DNA from: Edolisoma coerulescens
Taxonomy: Eukaryota; Chordata; Aves; Passeriformes; Campephagidae
Length of the DNA: 64,000 bases
NCBI GenBank assembly: GCA_013397115.1
Contig: VWZW01004074.1
Coordinates: forward strand, 325,920-389,919
Direction of reading: 5' to 3'
This document shows, one piece after another, positions 24,370 to 37,600 of this stretch (position 1 is its first letter; each line of letters starts with the position of its first letter). The notes beneath the pieces are model-generated. The model was not told the DNA's origin. It saw nothing but the letters and a program-made list of their open reading frames with translations, and did no database searches. A program made the translations under genes and the position numbers.

Positions 24370-27300
24370 TTTCATTCTTCAGAAGACCTCCATGACATTC
24401 CTGCAGCTCTCACTGATGGAGGCAAGGATAAAGACATTTAATTCTGCTTCCTCACAGATTTCTGCTTGTTTACCATCATTCAGAAAGAAACGCTCTGTCC
24501 ATAACTCTTGAAAAATCCATATCTAACAGCAAGCGTGGAATCACTCTGTGCCTAACTGACCTTAAGCACATTGCAGGTTGCTGAATCACCCAGATTTTCT
24601 GTCTTTGTAGACTGTTTCCCCACCTTTTAATTTGTGCCAGCAATAAGTAGTGTAGCAACTAGAAAACAAGCCACTTCAAGGAGATTAATTTTTTACTTTC
24701 TGCCAAACCCATTTTTAGCCAGATCAATTCCTTGAACCACTCCACTGCCTGACAACAGAACCAGCTGCGATGGGAACAAGCATTGACTGACAGTCAGTTG
24801 GATTTGGACTGGCTTCAGCCATGATGAAACAGCATCCTCCTTCAAGAAGGGAGGCCTCAACTAAGGCATGACTCATGCAATGACCTGTAAGCTTTAAAAA
24901 AGATGTAGTGAGTGATAACAGTAAAGCCTGAGGTAGAAAAAAGTGGTGCATGAAGTGAGGTGGTGTACTTCCTGAGTGACTGGCATCTTAGTGGAGTGTG
25001 TAATGCCTCTCCTTTTCATACACATCATTTGGTTTGTGGCTGAGGAATAAGCTATGTAATTTCTAATCACTGCCTGCTGTGGCAAGCACTAGCTACACAC
25101 GCTTTCTGGATGGTGAAGCTATGAAGCTCACATCTATGAAGCTCAAATAGAGAAATATCTTAAGACACTTCGAGGAAGAAAAGCTCCCTGTGAAACCTAA
25201 GCCAGCTACAATGCTCATGGAACTGGAGGGGAGAAGATCTGAGTCTACTTTGAAAGGGTGGGGAGAAAATATCACTTTTCATAGAGGAAGTATTTTAATG
25301 TATTTTCAGTCATTGCAGGAATACTCCTGCAATTGTAAACTGTGGAGCAATTTAAAACTGTTGGGAAAAAAATAATCAAAGAGGTGTCCCCTGATGTCTC
25401 ATGTTCTCTTCCTGAGGCACATATGGTAGTCATGGCTTTTGATGTTTGCTCTCACATCTTTAATTTGTAGGGAAGTTTTCTGTAAGCTGTGACATGTAAG
25501 GACAAGCAAAGACAATGTTCTCTGGCCCCCAGGGCATCTGAAATAACTTTTGTCTTGGAAAAAGGATTCATTAGGCTGAAGTGCACAGGCTTGCTCAGAG
25601 ACCTCACTTTACAGGGCAAACTCTTACCTGAAACAGTGAAAGCGGGAGTTTGAAAAACAGTATCTCACCAATTTAACAATTTTTTTCTCACTAAATTCAG
25701 AAGTAGTTACAACCCCAGCACAGTCACTGCACAAAACCACTTTTTTCTTCCAGCAGCTGAACAGGAACGTGTATTGCATCATCAGCCTGGAGATCAGGGC
25801 CAGCAGATGAATGCGAGGGTTAGTCTCCAGTGAAACATTAAGCATCTCTCTCTTCCTCAGGCACTGACAGAGGCTTCATATCCCTCCCTCAAGACCAGCC
25901 ATTGCTCAAAGATTATCTTTAATATCCAACATGTTTCAAGCAGACTAATCTTCCCCATTGTCTAGACTGCACAATACAGCCTTCAAACAAGAAGTGCAAA
26001 TGGGGACATTTCTATGTTCTCTCCTCATCCCTCTTATGTGAACAGCCGAGAGACCAATAGGGAACAGAGTCTTAGATCTTGGATTTAGTTTGTACACTGC
26101 AATAAAATTGCAGTCCAAATTGTAATAATATGACAGGAGAAATATTCCATGGGTATATTCATAGACTCCACAGGCATTTCCTCAGAGATACTCTTTGACA
26201 CTCAGGGCAAAGAGCTTCCTCCTCAGACAAAGGCTTTTCTATCTTTTCCAGATGACTTGTTGTAGAGGCCTTTCCTTGGCTTGCCACTTGGACTCCAGTT
26301 TTCAAATACAATTTCTTTCTTTGAGAAACCCTCAGAAAGCATTTGGTGCTGCTGGTGTTTCCCACCGTGGGAAAACCTGTCAGTGCCAGGCAAGAGGAGG
26401 CAATGTTTATAATGTACAACAATTGGGTGGCTCTCAGCCAACATGAAGTGAGGTCCAAGGGTCATGTATGCCCTGCTCTGCTGACTATTCTGAGCGAATA
26501 CTAAAGATCCCCGAAAGATAGCCATTGCTACAGATTTGTGTTGCAGGTTCTTTGTTAATGTTTCAATGACTTAATTTTAAAAAATATTTTTCTGGCCACA
26601 GTTTCCATCTGTTTTTCCTAGCGTTGGTGGATGGTCAATTAACTAGAGTTTGGGGAAAACAGCAGTTTTTTGTTTGCAATCATTCATGCAGATCTTTCTG
26701 TGCCTTCAGTCTGAGCTGATTTGCAAAGACAAACAACTAAAATAAACATAGCTCTAATGCTGCCTGGTTCAGAGTCAACTGAACATTCAGCTCTGGAAGT
26801 ACTGCATGATTTTTAGGTAAAAGCATAAATCCATCCAAATTTATTTCATGTTTGAAAGAGATCCATCACCAGATGGGCCTGCTTTGGAGCCGGAGGCTGA
26901 TGGAGTTAGACTGTGCTCACACTTCCTTCCTGGGACCAGCAGCAGCAATTTCAGTGGAAATACTCACAGAGTAAACGCTGAACCCTGAGCCTCGTAATTT
27001 AGTCTTTTGGCTTAACTCCATTTCCTTGGCTTCTGCATCAACTGGTTGGGAGAAAACACCCTGCAAATAGTTCCCCTGTCTACCCTGCTCCTCAGCCCAT
27101 GCTGTTTGTCTTCAGCTCTGCCAATATCTCCCTTTGCATGGACAAACTGTAAAACCAGTAAGGGGAAGAGTTCAGCTTAAAAAAGGAGCATGGAAATTTG
27201 GGGAGGAGGAGGAGAGAAATAAGGAGTTATAACCCCTATTGGCTCCCCAAGCCTATTTAGGGTGGGATTCCACCAGTCACTGTGTTAGCACAACTGAGTG

Positions 27301-30300
27301 GGGAGCCTGGAAAGGGGAAGTGGAAAGTAGGCAGAGATGGAGCAAGTCTGGCTGCCGAGCACAGCAGCTCGTGAAATTCTGACCTGGCCCAACAGGGACC
27401 GAGCTCCATAAGCCAGCTCTGATGCTACTGAAGCACCTGCCTGATCCTGCCAAGTCACAGGGCAGCCTGAGAAGCAGATTTAAATCTCTATGGGCCTTGA
27501 AAAGAAGACAGAAAGTCCGTAGCTTTGTGGGGGTAAAAGCAGAGGGTATGTTTCAGTGCTCTTTGGCTTTTATGATTAGATACCGACCTGAAGTCCACTG
27601 AGTTTGTTTGAAAGACTGAGTGCACTGTTCTTTATCAAGACTACAGATCAAATATTTGAAAGACTTCATCAGTTCTTCTGCTGGCTACAAAGCACTAAGA
27701 AAGATGATTGGGAAAATATAAAAAAAGGCAAAAGAAACACAGAAACAGCTGTACACCATTGAAACAGAATGTTACTGCGAGATGTAGTTTATAATAATTA
27801 GTTGATCAACATGCTAGGCAAGGGATTTTTTTTCTGTTTTGAACCAGTAGATGCACAGATGGGGTCTATAATAGAACTGGCATGTGTGTGGATTTTTTTT
27901 TTAAGGCTGCATAATTTTACAACCACTACTAACATTTGCGTGTGTTGATATAATGGGAAGAGTACTCAAACTTCTGAGAATTAACATTGTCAAACTGGCT
28001 TCCTGCCCATGAGGTGACATTGAAATTGCAATAGTCTTTGTCTGGAGCAGCACTAGTGGCTACAGCCAGATTGTGCAGACCCATGAGCGGCTCTAAGCGT
28101 AGTAATAGCAGTAGCATCAATATGATCATAAGTCATTTAAGAAATGTAATTTTCCCCATGTTTTCAGCCAGACGAACAGTAACAGCTACCTTGATTAGGA
28201 TCAAGCAATAGATCTGCTTTTGAGACAGAGTTAGAAATGAGCTTTTCAGACTTCTCTTGCCACATATGATGTGGCTGATCAGCCCTAGAGAAACTCACAC
28301 AAATATGCTTTCAGAATTCCTCTAATGCTGTCAGTTCAGCTGATTGCCACCAGTTCACATGAAGTGCAGGAGGTCCCCTAAGCAACTCAGCACCTTCAAA
28401 ATGTTTATTTAGAAGCACAGCTGGAGCAGGAAAAGCCTAGCTTTAAGCTATGTGTCTGTAAGAGACTCATACATAAACCATTACACCAAAAGAAGCTATT
28501 CCAGCATTTGGTCACTCCTAAGAACGGTCCAAACTATGCTGCAAAAATATTGGAGGATGTGTCCTGATCTCTGGGATATAACCTAGTTGAGATATATGCC
28601 ACTGCAGTCATACCTGTCAGTGTTTTAAAAGAAAGGCCCATATAATGCTAATCTGACCAAACCGCAAACTCCGCGCTTAAGCAATAAAACTGGAGTTTTA
28701 TTGGTCCTTATTACTTCTCAGGTCTTAAAATCTCTGACATGTAATATGGCATCTGAAAGACTCTTCATATCTGCTTTTAAAAGCATAGCTATCATAGGCA
28801 AGAAACTAATAGAGTAAAAACATAGTAATAATTGAAGCAACCATAATCCAATGAACTACTAATCAAAAGCCTCTCTGAAGAGCTTCCTATTTTGGATGGG
28901 CTCTCCTGATGCCTTTTATTTGTTTGATTTTATCAGCAACACCAGTGAAACAACAGCCCTAAGCTGAGGCCATCACAGGCAGGCACTGACTCTCACCGCA
29001 CCAATGTGAACCTCACTACTCCGAAATTAGTTGCAAATTCTGGCACATCAGGTGAACAAAGCCCACTGCCACCAAAAAAAAGCACTACAGAATTCAACCT
29101 ATCAAGCATCCAGCACAAAGAAAGCAATGCTGTGCTAGCAGAGACACAGATTTTTTGCAGTATGTTTGTCATTCAGATTATTGCCTCCTCAATTGCTGGT
29201 AGCTGAATTCCCATCTCTTAAAAGCTTTTTGGAGGAAAATCCCTCAGAGGGAGCTGACTTTCCCATTTTTTTCTTCATTTCTTTAGCTCTGTGGAAGGCC
29301 CACCCACAGTTTTGGCTGCCTATTGCAGCTCTCTATTCTGTTTAAGTTCTTTTCTTACTCAGTTATTTGCAGCTGCCAAATAGAGCAAAATGTCTACAGG
29401 GCTCTTATTAATTAAAAAAAATTTTAAAAAAACCAGAAAAGAACGAAAATCTTGATTTCAGTGCTAACCCCACATTTGGAAAGCTACAAACATTTAAAAA
29501 TACACCCTCTCTTTTTTGTTTGGTTGTTTTTTTGTTCTCTGTCCCAACTATCTCCCTCCAAAATCATTAGCTAGGATAGATAAACACAACAAATACATCT
29601 TCACCTATAGCAGCAATTGTCATTTTTAGGTCTGTGAACAACCATACATGATGCTTTTCCTCAACAGATGCCAGAGTGGTTCTCAGAGGGAAACGGTTGC
29701 AGATATGCTGAAGTTATTACAGCATAAACCATGACGGCTGGAGGACCACCTTTTGGCATTAAAAAATACTTTTTTATAGCATGGGAGTTTTCGCTTGAGT
29801 AACAAAGCCCTGTGATGACTCATGAAACCACCTCTGTATCTCCATGAAAGGATATAATCAGAAATACCACCTGTCATCTAGACTAGCTTCTTCAGGTTCT
29901 GCTTGAAACTCAGACTCTGTAAGCCTTTAACTGGCTTTTGTAAGACTGTTTTCTGCCTCCAATCCCCCCTCTGGTAGTGGCACATGCATTAATTGATGTC
30001 TCATTATAATACTGTTACTTCAGATCTTATGGCACAGTTCTCTTTTAGCCCTGAAAAACACTGTTTTCACTGCACTGCCATTTTATCTCACTTCATGCAA
30101 TTATAAAATAGCATATACATCTGTTAAATATTATTATTAGTGAAGTAAAGAATTCCCTGTAGCACAAGCAATAAAATTTTTATAGAGAACATATTTATCT
30201 TTTGACACATTATTATATTGACTCATGAAAAATAGAAGTTATGTTCTCATTATTTATCCAATCTAACTTGAAGGGCGCTCTCGTCGATTCCTTCCAGGAA

Positions 30301-31547
30301 GAAAGGATGTTGAATATTTGATATATGTGATTAGTGAAGTCTGAAGTGATGTCTTCCAGTATTCTGTATTGTTAACAATCATTGAACCTTACAGAGGAAG
30401 AGGAACAGGGGTTTTAAGAGTTGTCATGCATTGATAGTTTCACAAAGCCATTAAGTTTCTTGAAAGGTAACAGGTAACTTAAACTTAAAAGGAAGTTTAA
30501 CCAAAACATAGCTAAAAGTCACCATCCAAAACAAAAGGTCACGAGAAACCACTTAGGGGGCTTGAATTCTGTACCTGAGTGGGATTCCCTGGATACTGTT
30601 TAATGCTTGTTAGAAAGAGACAACAGGAACATCTCTGGATTTACCTCCCATTCTCAGCCTTAAAATTTCACATTACTACAATAATCTAGGTTCATCTATT
30701 GCTCAGCCCCTCGGCAATTCTGCTGGCTGCTAAAACCAATGTAGAAATGGAACCAAACCACAATGAGCTCTAGAGGCATCACTTCCACAGCATCTGAGAC
30801 ACAGGCTCTCTTCATCCAGACCCTAGGAGACTAAGAGTTGACAGTGCTCGCAAACGGGATTTTAGCTTGGGCTCTCCTCCAGTCCAGAAGGGTCAGTCAT
30901 AAAGAAATCAATGCTCACACGAACACAAGTGAAAAAGCTGAGATCCCACCTCAGCTGCTGCTGTAGCAGATGTTGAAATTCACTCTCACAGAGCAACCTT
31001 GGGGATAGTACTGCACCCAGGACTTCCTTCTGCAGTAACTGCCAGCTCCAGAGAGCTTTGCAGTTTGGCTGCGAGGCACAGAGAGGGAGCAAGCAATGTG
31101 CAGAAGGGAGAATTCCAGCTGTGGTTGTTTCCCCTTCCCTCCTTTCCTGCCCCACAATAGCTTCACTGTCAGAAAAAACAACAAACTGCGGGACTGCATT
31201 CATGCTGATACCCAAGTGCAATTCCTGCCAATTTCAACCCCTCAATGGAAGGATCATTTTCTTAGGCACATTTAACCAGCTCCAAGCCCTTTTGCCTGTC
31301 TGAAAAAGCAGTATCAATTAGTAATAAGTAATAATACATAATTAATAGCAGTACTCAGAAGCAGTCCTGCCTTGCAGGGCTCTGGCTACTAACTAATCGA
31401 GCTTTACACTGAAGCACACTAGAAAAATGTTGACATTACCCTATCATTTAAAGGATATTTCACCATGTATTTCTTGAATAACCATTCGTCAACTCTCCCT
31501 TTCTCTTCGGAGCACTTTCCAAAGGCACGCCATGATGGCTGGCAGCA
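24370..31547. other. Non-coding unique DNA
   Basis: No gene is recognised. Small items seen are a doubled CTATGAAGCTCA at about 25119-25149, a near-palindrome ACTGACAGTCAGT near 24785, a purine-rich stretch at about 27190-27235 with GGAGGAGGAGGAG, and a strongly AT-rich patch at about 29405-29440. Open frames up to 119 codons (30862-31221, minus) overlap frames on the other strand and show no domain. Confidence 0.65.
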
Positions 31548-31660
31548 CCATCCCCATTCTTCAGAGGAGAACAAGGCATGGACAGGTAGAGCAGCTGGCC
31601 AGCAGCTCACTGGTGGAGCCAAGAACAGCAGCCAGGTGCATCAAGATCTGTGTTTTATCA
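31548..31660 (-). repeat. Possible MIR-type SINE fragment
   Basis: The plus strand reads like the complement of a tRNA-derived MIR: CCCCATTCTTCAGAGGAGAA (compare the MIR word CCCATTTTACAGATGAGGAA), then AGCTGGCCAGCAGCTCACTG and GGTGGAGCCAAGAACAG (compare AGTGGCAGAGCCAGGATT), then AGGTGCATCAAGATCTGTG. The word order matches MIR but divergence is high, as expected for an ancient amniote SINE in a bird genome. A profile search would be needed to separate MIR from a chance resemblance. Confidence 0.5.
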
Positions 31661-34600
31661 AGTCAGCCACAAGCAAGGGAGCACCACGCTAAAATAAGGG
31701 GAATACTGCCTTGGTAGAGTTTCCTACACAAGTATGGCAGGAAGAGATTTTGAGTCCTGGTCCTGTTTGCTCACAACCTTTCTCAAGCACTGAACTCTTT
31801 TCAGAAGAATTCTCTGAAAAGATTTGTAACTAATTATCAGCCTTCACGGCTTTCAGCATAACTACTGCAGTTCTCAAAACCACAAAATAAATTGAATGCA
31901 GATGAGCAAGACCAGAGCCACAGATAATGAGAGAGCTCAGCAGAAGAAGAAAAGAGAATTAAATAGAAAAACTCATTCTAAGACATTCAAATCATGTCAG
32001 TGCCCACTAAAGAATGTCAGCATTGGTCTTTGTGGAGTAGGAGCTGTGCTTGGTGTGGCATTTCAAGAAAGAGAAGGTTTATTTATGAACTCGATTTTCT
32101 TTGGAGACTTTTAGCTTGGCTTTTAGGGTAGAGAAATCTGGGGCACAGGGAAGAACATCGAATTATTTTCTAGAGGAAAGTCCCTTTTCAAAGGTTATAG
32201 GTATCAAAGCAGCACATTATCACTACAATTTGCTTCATACATCTATTCCCCAGTACCTAAGAGTGAGTAAGGGTCTGTTTCTACACATGGCAGAAAAAGG
32301 CAGCAAAGGCAGAGCAGAAATGGTGGTGAGTGCACTGTGTAGTGTAGAGCAGCAGTACTTCAGGACTGGCTGATATGTTGGCATGGATTTTAACCCTCTT
32401 TTGCCCTTTTGCTCCTCTCCCAGGGTGGAAGAGGGAACAATTTTGGCAGCACTGTATGGCCTGTCTGTATTGTTCCACTTTTGTTTACTACTAGATTTTT
32501 CTTGGAAAGAAAGAAATTTTTAGAGCATCTCAGCAAATTCATCTGGGGCTTTTTATAGAGCATGTGGTAGACAAATTCTGACTCCTGCACAGCAATAGAT
32601 GTACAACAAGTTGTTTTGAAGTCAACTCTTGGATTTTTCAAAGCAGAAAAAGCATTTCCCCTTCCTGCTGGGAGCAAGGCTACATATTGCTGATCACCAT
32701 GACTTCTCACAGTGATCACTTCCAGAGGCAATAAAATAAGCTGCATTTCAGCATTTGGTGGCTTTAACAGCCTCAGCTATAAGCAAGCAACACATTTTCT
32801 TTTCTGTCACAGGTGTGTGTGAATTTAAGTTGTAATATCTTAATAAACACTTAATCATGTACCTTTTTCTGCTATGTTTCTCAAATTCTTTGAGCAGAAG
32901 ACTTACTTCTGTCCTTCTACAGCTAATCCAACTGGCCTTAAAGCTCAGAACACACTTGTCACCTCTGAAGCTTCATTTAACTAACCAGGCTCTTCCTACA
33001 TGTCAAACAGATTTGAACCCTGAGACAGACGCTGTAAATATTTTTAGATAATTTCCACTATAGCCAGATAAGGCAAAACCCACTGTGTACTAGGACTAAT
33101 CTTAGGAAGCTTCTTTCATGTCAGCCTGAGCAGCTTGCAATAGCTCAGAGACACCTAAACAGTGCCGGGTTTTAAATTTCAGGCTACAGTGCAAAAGATG
33201 CTTCAGAAGTCCCAGATGCACTGTCCAGTCCCTGGAGAATACCTGGGGTTGGAGACTATCTGGGGTTACGGTGGGTGGAATGTCACATTTTCTCCCTTTG
33301 CCATGTTGTAGAGCCTTTGTTTACTCTGAAATGTATGATACTTGCAAACTGCTTTTGCCAGAGGTTAAATACTTTTTACTCACAACACCACAAAGACTTC
33401 TCCGTGCAACAGTGCCAGAAATGTCTAGGAATTCTGCTTGGCTTCATTTATATCTCTCTGAATGTTGGGTGTGCTATATTTTCATACACTGAGGATTTCT
33501 ACAGAATTTATCAATAGCCATAATGTTTTCCAGGAGAATCCCTGGCTCGCCTTTAAGAGTGAACAGCTCCATCCTTAGCTTAGCACTTCTGTCAGGCTAG
33601 GATCAAATCCAGACACTCTTTCCATTTTTCTTTTAGTGGATCATCTACACTTAATCTTTGCCTCTGACAAACAGGATTAAGAAAACCCTCTATTTTTATT
33701 CAAGGTCCCAAACCTATACATTAACACTGTAATTTACTACATAATGGCAGCTCTTTCAAGGCAGAAATACAAGTAGCAATAACAATCGTGCCTTTTTTGA
33801 GAAGTCCTCCTTCCCGGAGGTAAAAACCACAGCTGAAGCGGGGTGCGTGTGACCTTCACGTGCCTGAACTCCACAATGCACTGAAAATTCTGCTGCAGAA
33901 CAGGGGATAAACAGTCCCATCTCAACTGGAAGATTGAATGAGATTAAACAAAACAGCAACAATTTCTCATCTGATCCCTTCTGCAAATAAGATTTGCTAA
34001 ATTGCCTTGGAGATTTCAGAGGGCAAATTCACCCGCTGAGCTGCAGGAGTTACAGCAGGGTTCAATCTGGTTTCAGTACAGTAAATGGCTTTTGAGCACT
34101 GCTGAGGGTACTTTGTGCAGAGGTAATGAGATGAAATCACAGATCAGGGACGGCTTCATTTGCTAAGATATTTTAACAACAATAGAATATTCCTAAGAGT
34201 CTACTGCATTTTATTAGTTTAGCTGTTGAAAATAAACCCAACCAAAAAACCCCCAAATTATTTCCATGGAGACTTTAAACAAGTCAAGAATGGAGTTTCT
34301 GAAGTAAAATAGCTTGTTTTTAATTTAACAAACAAAAAGGTTTTCTGCTGTAAGGACTTTTGAATAAAACACTTTCCTTTTTATTGAAAAAAATTTTTTT
34401 TGGCAAAAATCAAAAAACTCCAACTGAGAAAGGGAGAAAAAAGGTTTTGAAAAACTTCTTCAAATATTCTGAAGAAGCTTTGCCTGCTGGCACAGGCATG
34501 GCAGACTTTAAGACAGTATACATCGAATGTTTTAAAAAACATACATTTAAATTTCCCAATTCTGATGCCCTTTACTGCTGAGCTTGCAGAAACAACAGAC

Positions 34601-37600
34601 TGAGGGGACGAAAACTCCTGCGAAGTGTGTCTGTGCTCCTCATGGGCTGGCTTGGTCCTCATCTCAGTCCCTGACGCTGACTGAGCAGCCCCAGAAAGAT
34701 TCTCAGGCACAGCACTGTGGTGTTCTTTCCCCTACCCTGCAGTAATGACAACTTGAATAAATAATTTCTTCTCTACTCCCCCACTGTTCCAGCAAAGAGC
34801 TGCAAACAGAACCTATTTATCTGAGCATTGTGTTGGAAGGGTGAACATGGACCTAAAGAAAAAGGGGCAGGGAAAAGGGCAATATTCTTTTGTTAGTTTG
34901 AAAGTTTGGGTGAAATCTGACATATAGAAAGTGCTTGTTATAATGATTTCTTTAGCAGATGAGGTTTTAACCTAAGAAACTTTAAATAGATGAGAGCCTT
35001 AGACAGAACAAGCGCCCTGTGAATAATATTCCAGCAGGGAATATTTCAGTGAGTCTCACAAAAATGAGTATAATAAGAGTTAAATTGCTCCTGCTCCAAC
35101 AGCAGATTTTTCTTAAAATAAATGCAATGAAAACACCATCCCCCGAGTATAATTTTGTACTCTGGAGCCAAAATCCTCTCTTATTTACACATAAATCTAG
35201 GGCCTTATTCACAGAGTAGCAGTTGCCTTGACTCATTTCCCAAGGCACGCTCTCTCCACCACTCCAGGTACAATCCAACATCTGCAGTCAGGCTGTGGCT
35301 CTCAATGGACATATTCCAGAGATATATCAGGATAACCATATTCAGAGCTAAATTCTCATGCTTATGGCTAATGAAAGCCCGATGTTTATGCACCAGCAGA
35401 GGCCAGCAATATCTGAACAGGGGTAGCTTAAATTACCACATTCTACAGTGTTCAGACTTCTTTGAGAGCAATAAGGGGAGGGAAAAAAGCACCATTTGAA
35501 TGTGACTCAAGAAAGGCAAGGTTATTACTCATTGCAAGGAGACATGGTGTGTGTGATGAACTGAAAGTGTTATTAGAGAAGAACAGATTCCTGTTACGAT
35601 AGGCCAAGTAAGTGCTGGTTTCACTGGTACACTGTTAATTATGCATTCACTCTTTCACATAATGGAAAAAAGTCTCGTGTAGTGTCTGCAAAAGGGGCTT
35701 GCACATTTGCATATAATGAAACCTGCAACGACAAATGTCAGCAGTACCATACACTGAGGCCATGAATAATTCATAACACAGAACAGTTGAGCTAAAAGCA
35801 GAGAAATAATCAAACCCGTTGATCTCCCCCCACCCGCTCCCAGCTCTCTACAGGCAGATAAAGCCTTATTTTCCGAGCACTTCAAACCCAAATGGCTTCA
35901 AGAATTCCATTTCGGATAGAGGAAACTGCTGCATGGTCATGGCAACTTTGACTTTTAGAGCATCAGTTCTGGTCTGGTCAGTCAAGTACTATCTGTCAGC
36001 TCATTTATCTGTCCGTGGCCCTTCCTGGGACTCTGTTTGGCAGGGGCCAGGATTTACCTGGTCATTTCCCTCCAAGAGCAGTGTCTTCATAACAATGGAG
36101 CCCGTGAGAGGAAATGTGGAGAGTCACCACGTCCTGGTGTATTTACTTTGGGCTCTACAATTTTTCCATGTCAACTGGAAACCTCCTGAAAGCCTGCTTT
36201 AGAACAATAACTGAGGATGGAGAAGCAACCATCACGTTCTGCTCGTATTTATCCATGATACATTCTCAAACAATTCCAGCTGGGTTACTGAGCTGCACTT
36301 TTTGACAGCCTGGCAGGGCAGATGGTACCCAAAACCTGCCAGACCAGAAGTTAATATTTCCCCACTGGCTATAGGAAGCACTGCAATTGCCTGAGATGAG
36401 GGTTTGCTTTGATAACAATTTGATTAAATAAGCAGATGCCCACTGACTTCAGAAAGCATCAGCACATGCTTCTGCAGAGGAATCAGCATGACCAGCTTCC
36501 CCAGGGGAGAAACAGAAATACCCCACAGGGAAGTGAGAAACTAAGGAAAGCTGGGGGAGAATAGCGTTGCTGGTCTGCAAGGATGTCTAGAAGAGACTTC
36601 AGGTTGAACAGTTCAATTAAACGCTTGTTTCTCTTGTGACAGGTATTAAAACTGGAATTCAAAAAATGTCTGACTTGAAGAAGGCAGTACTGATGTAATT
36701 TTCCATTGATAACACCTCAATCTATCACATAAACAAGGAAGGTCACCATCACTCCACAGGTGCCTCTAGACTAGAACAGGAGGGATGTATCATTTAGCTC
36801 ACAGCCAAAGCACATTCAATCCATGGAAAGTTGTACACTTTTTATTCAGCATCATCTTACTCTGCTGTTTATCTCCATCACTTGTGTTCTCCACCACACA
36901 GGTTTTTAATATATGTGCAAGCATGTATACATTACCTAGCTTTTAATTACTGGTTCACATTCCTAAATACCACCGGTGTCTTTTCCTACACAAAAAATCC
37001 ACATTAGGAGTCCCAACAGGGTTTTTAATCATGTTTCCTCCACACTGTACACTCCAACAGACTTCCTAATGATTTGATCATGTACTGTTTAATACACAAG
37101 GACCTGGCCTTGTTCCCTCTACAGAAAAGATGTCTGTAAATACAGTAATATTTTAAAATAATATCATTTCTTTGTTCAGCTGTCCCACTGATACCTATTT
37201 GCAAACACCATTTGCTGCACAGATCTGTGTCATTTTGTCCCACCTGAGCACTATTTTCTATAGAATTAAAATGATGGGTCTAATTGAAAAAGACTGAACC
37301 ATAACACACATCACAAGGGTAGAAAAACTATTTTTTTGGTACAATCTTGGCAGATAATTTTAAAGACAGAAATCCCATGATGAGAAACATGAGTTTTGGA
37401 TCTGGGAAGCCAAACCGCTTCACTCGATGCAGACAAACGGTGAGACAGGGCTGTTGGCAGCAGGAGACAGGACAAGCCAGGAAGACTTGCTTGCTTACAC
37501 AAACATCATCACAGACCACGTAAGAGCAGCCTTTCTATATTGAAAAGCAACATTCTTATGCATGCATGTGCAAACACAATGGAGCACTGAGAGACTGTCT

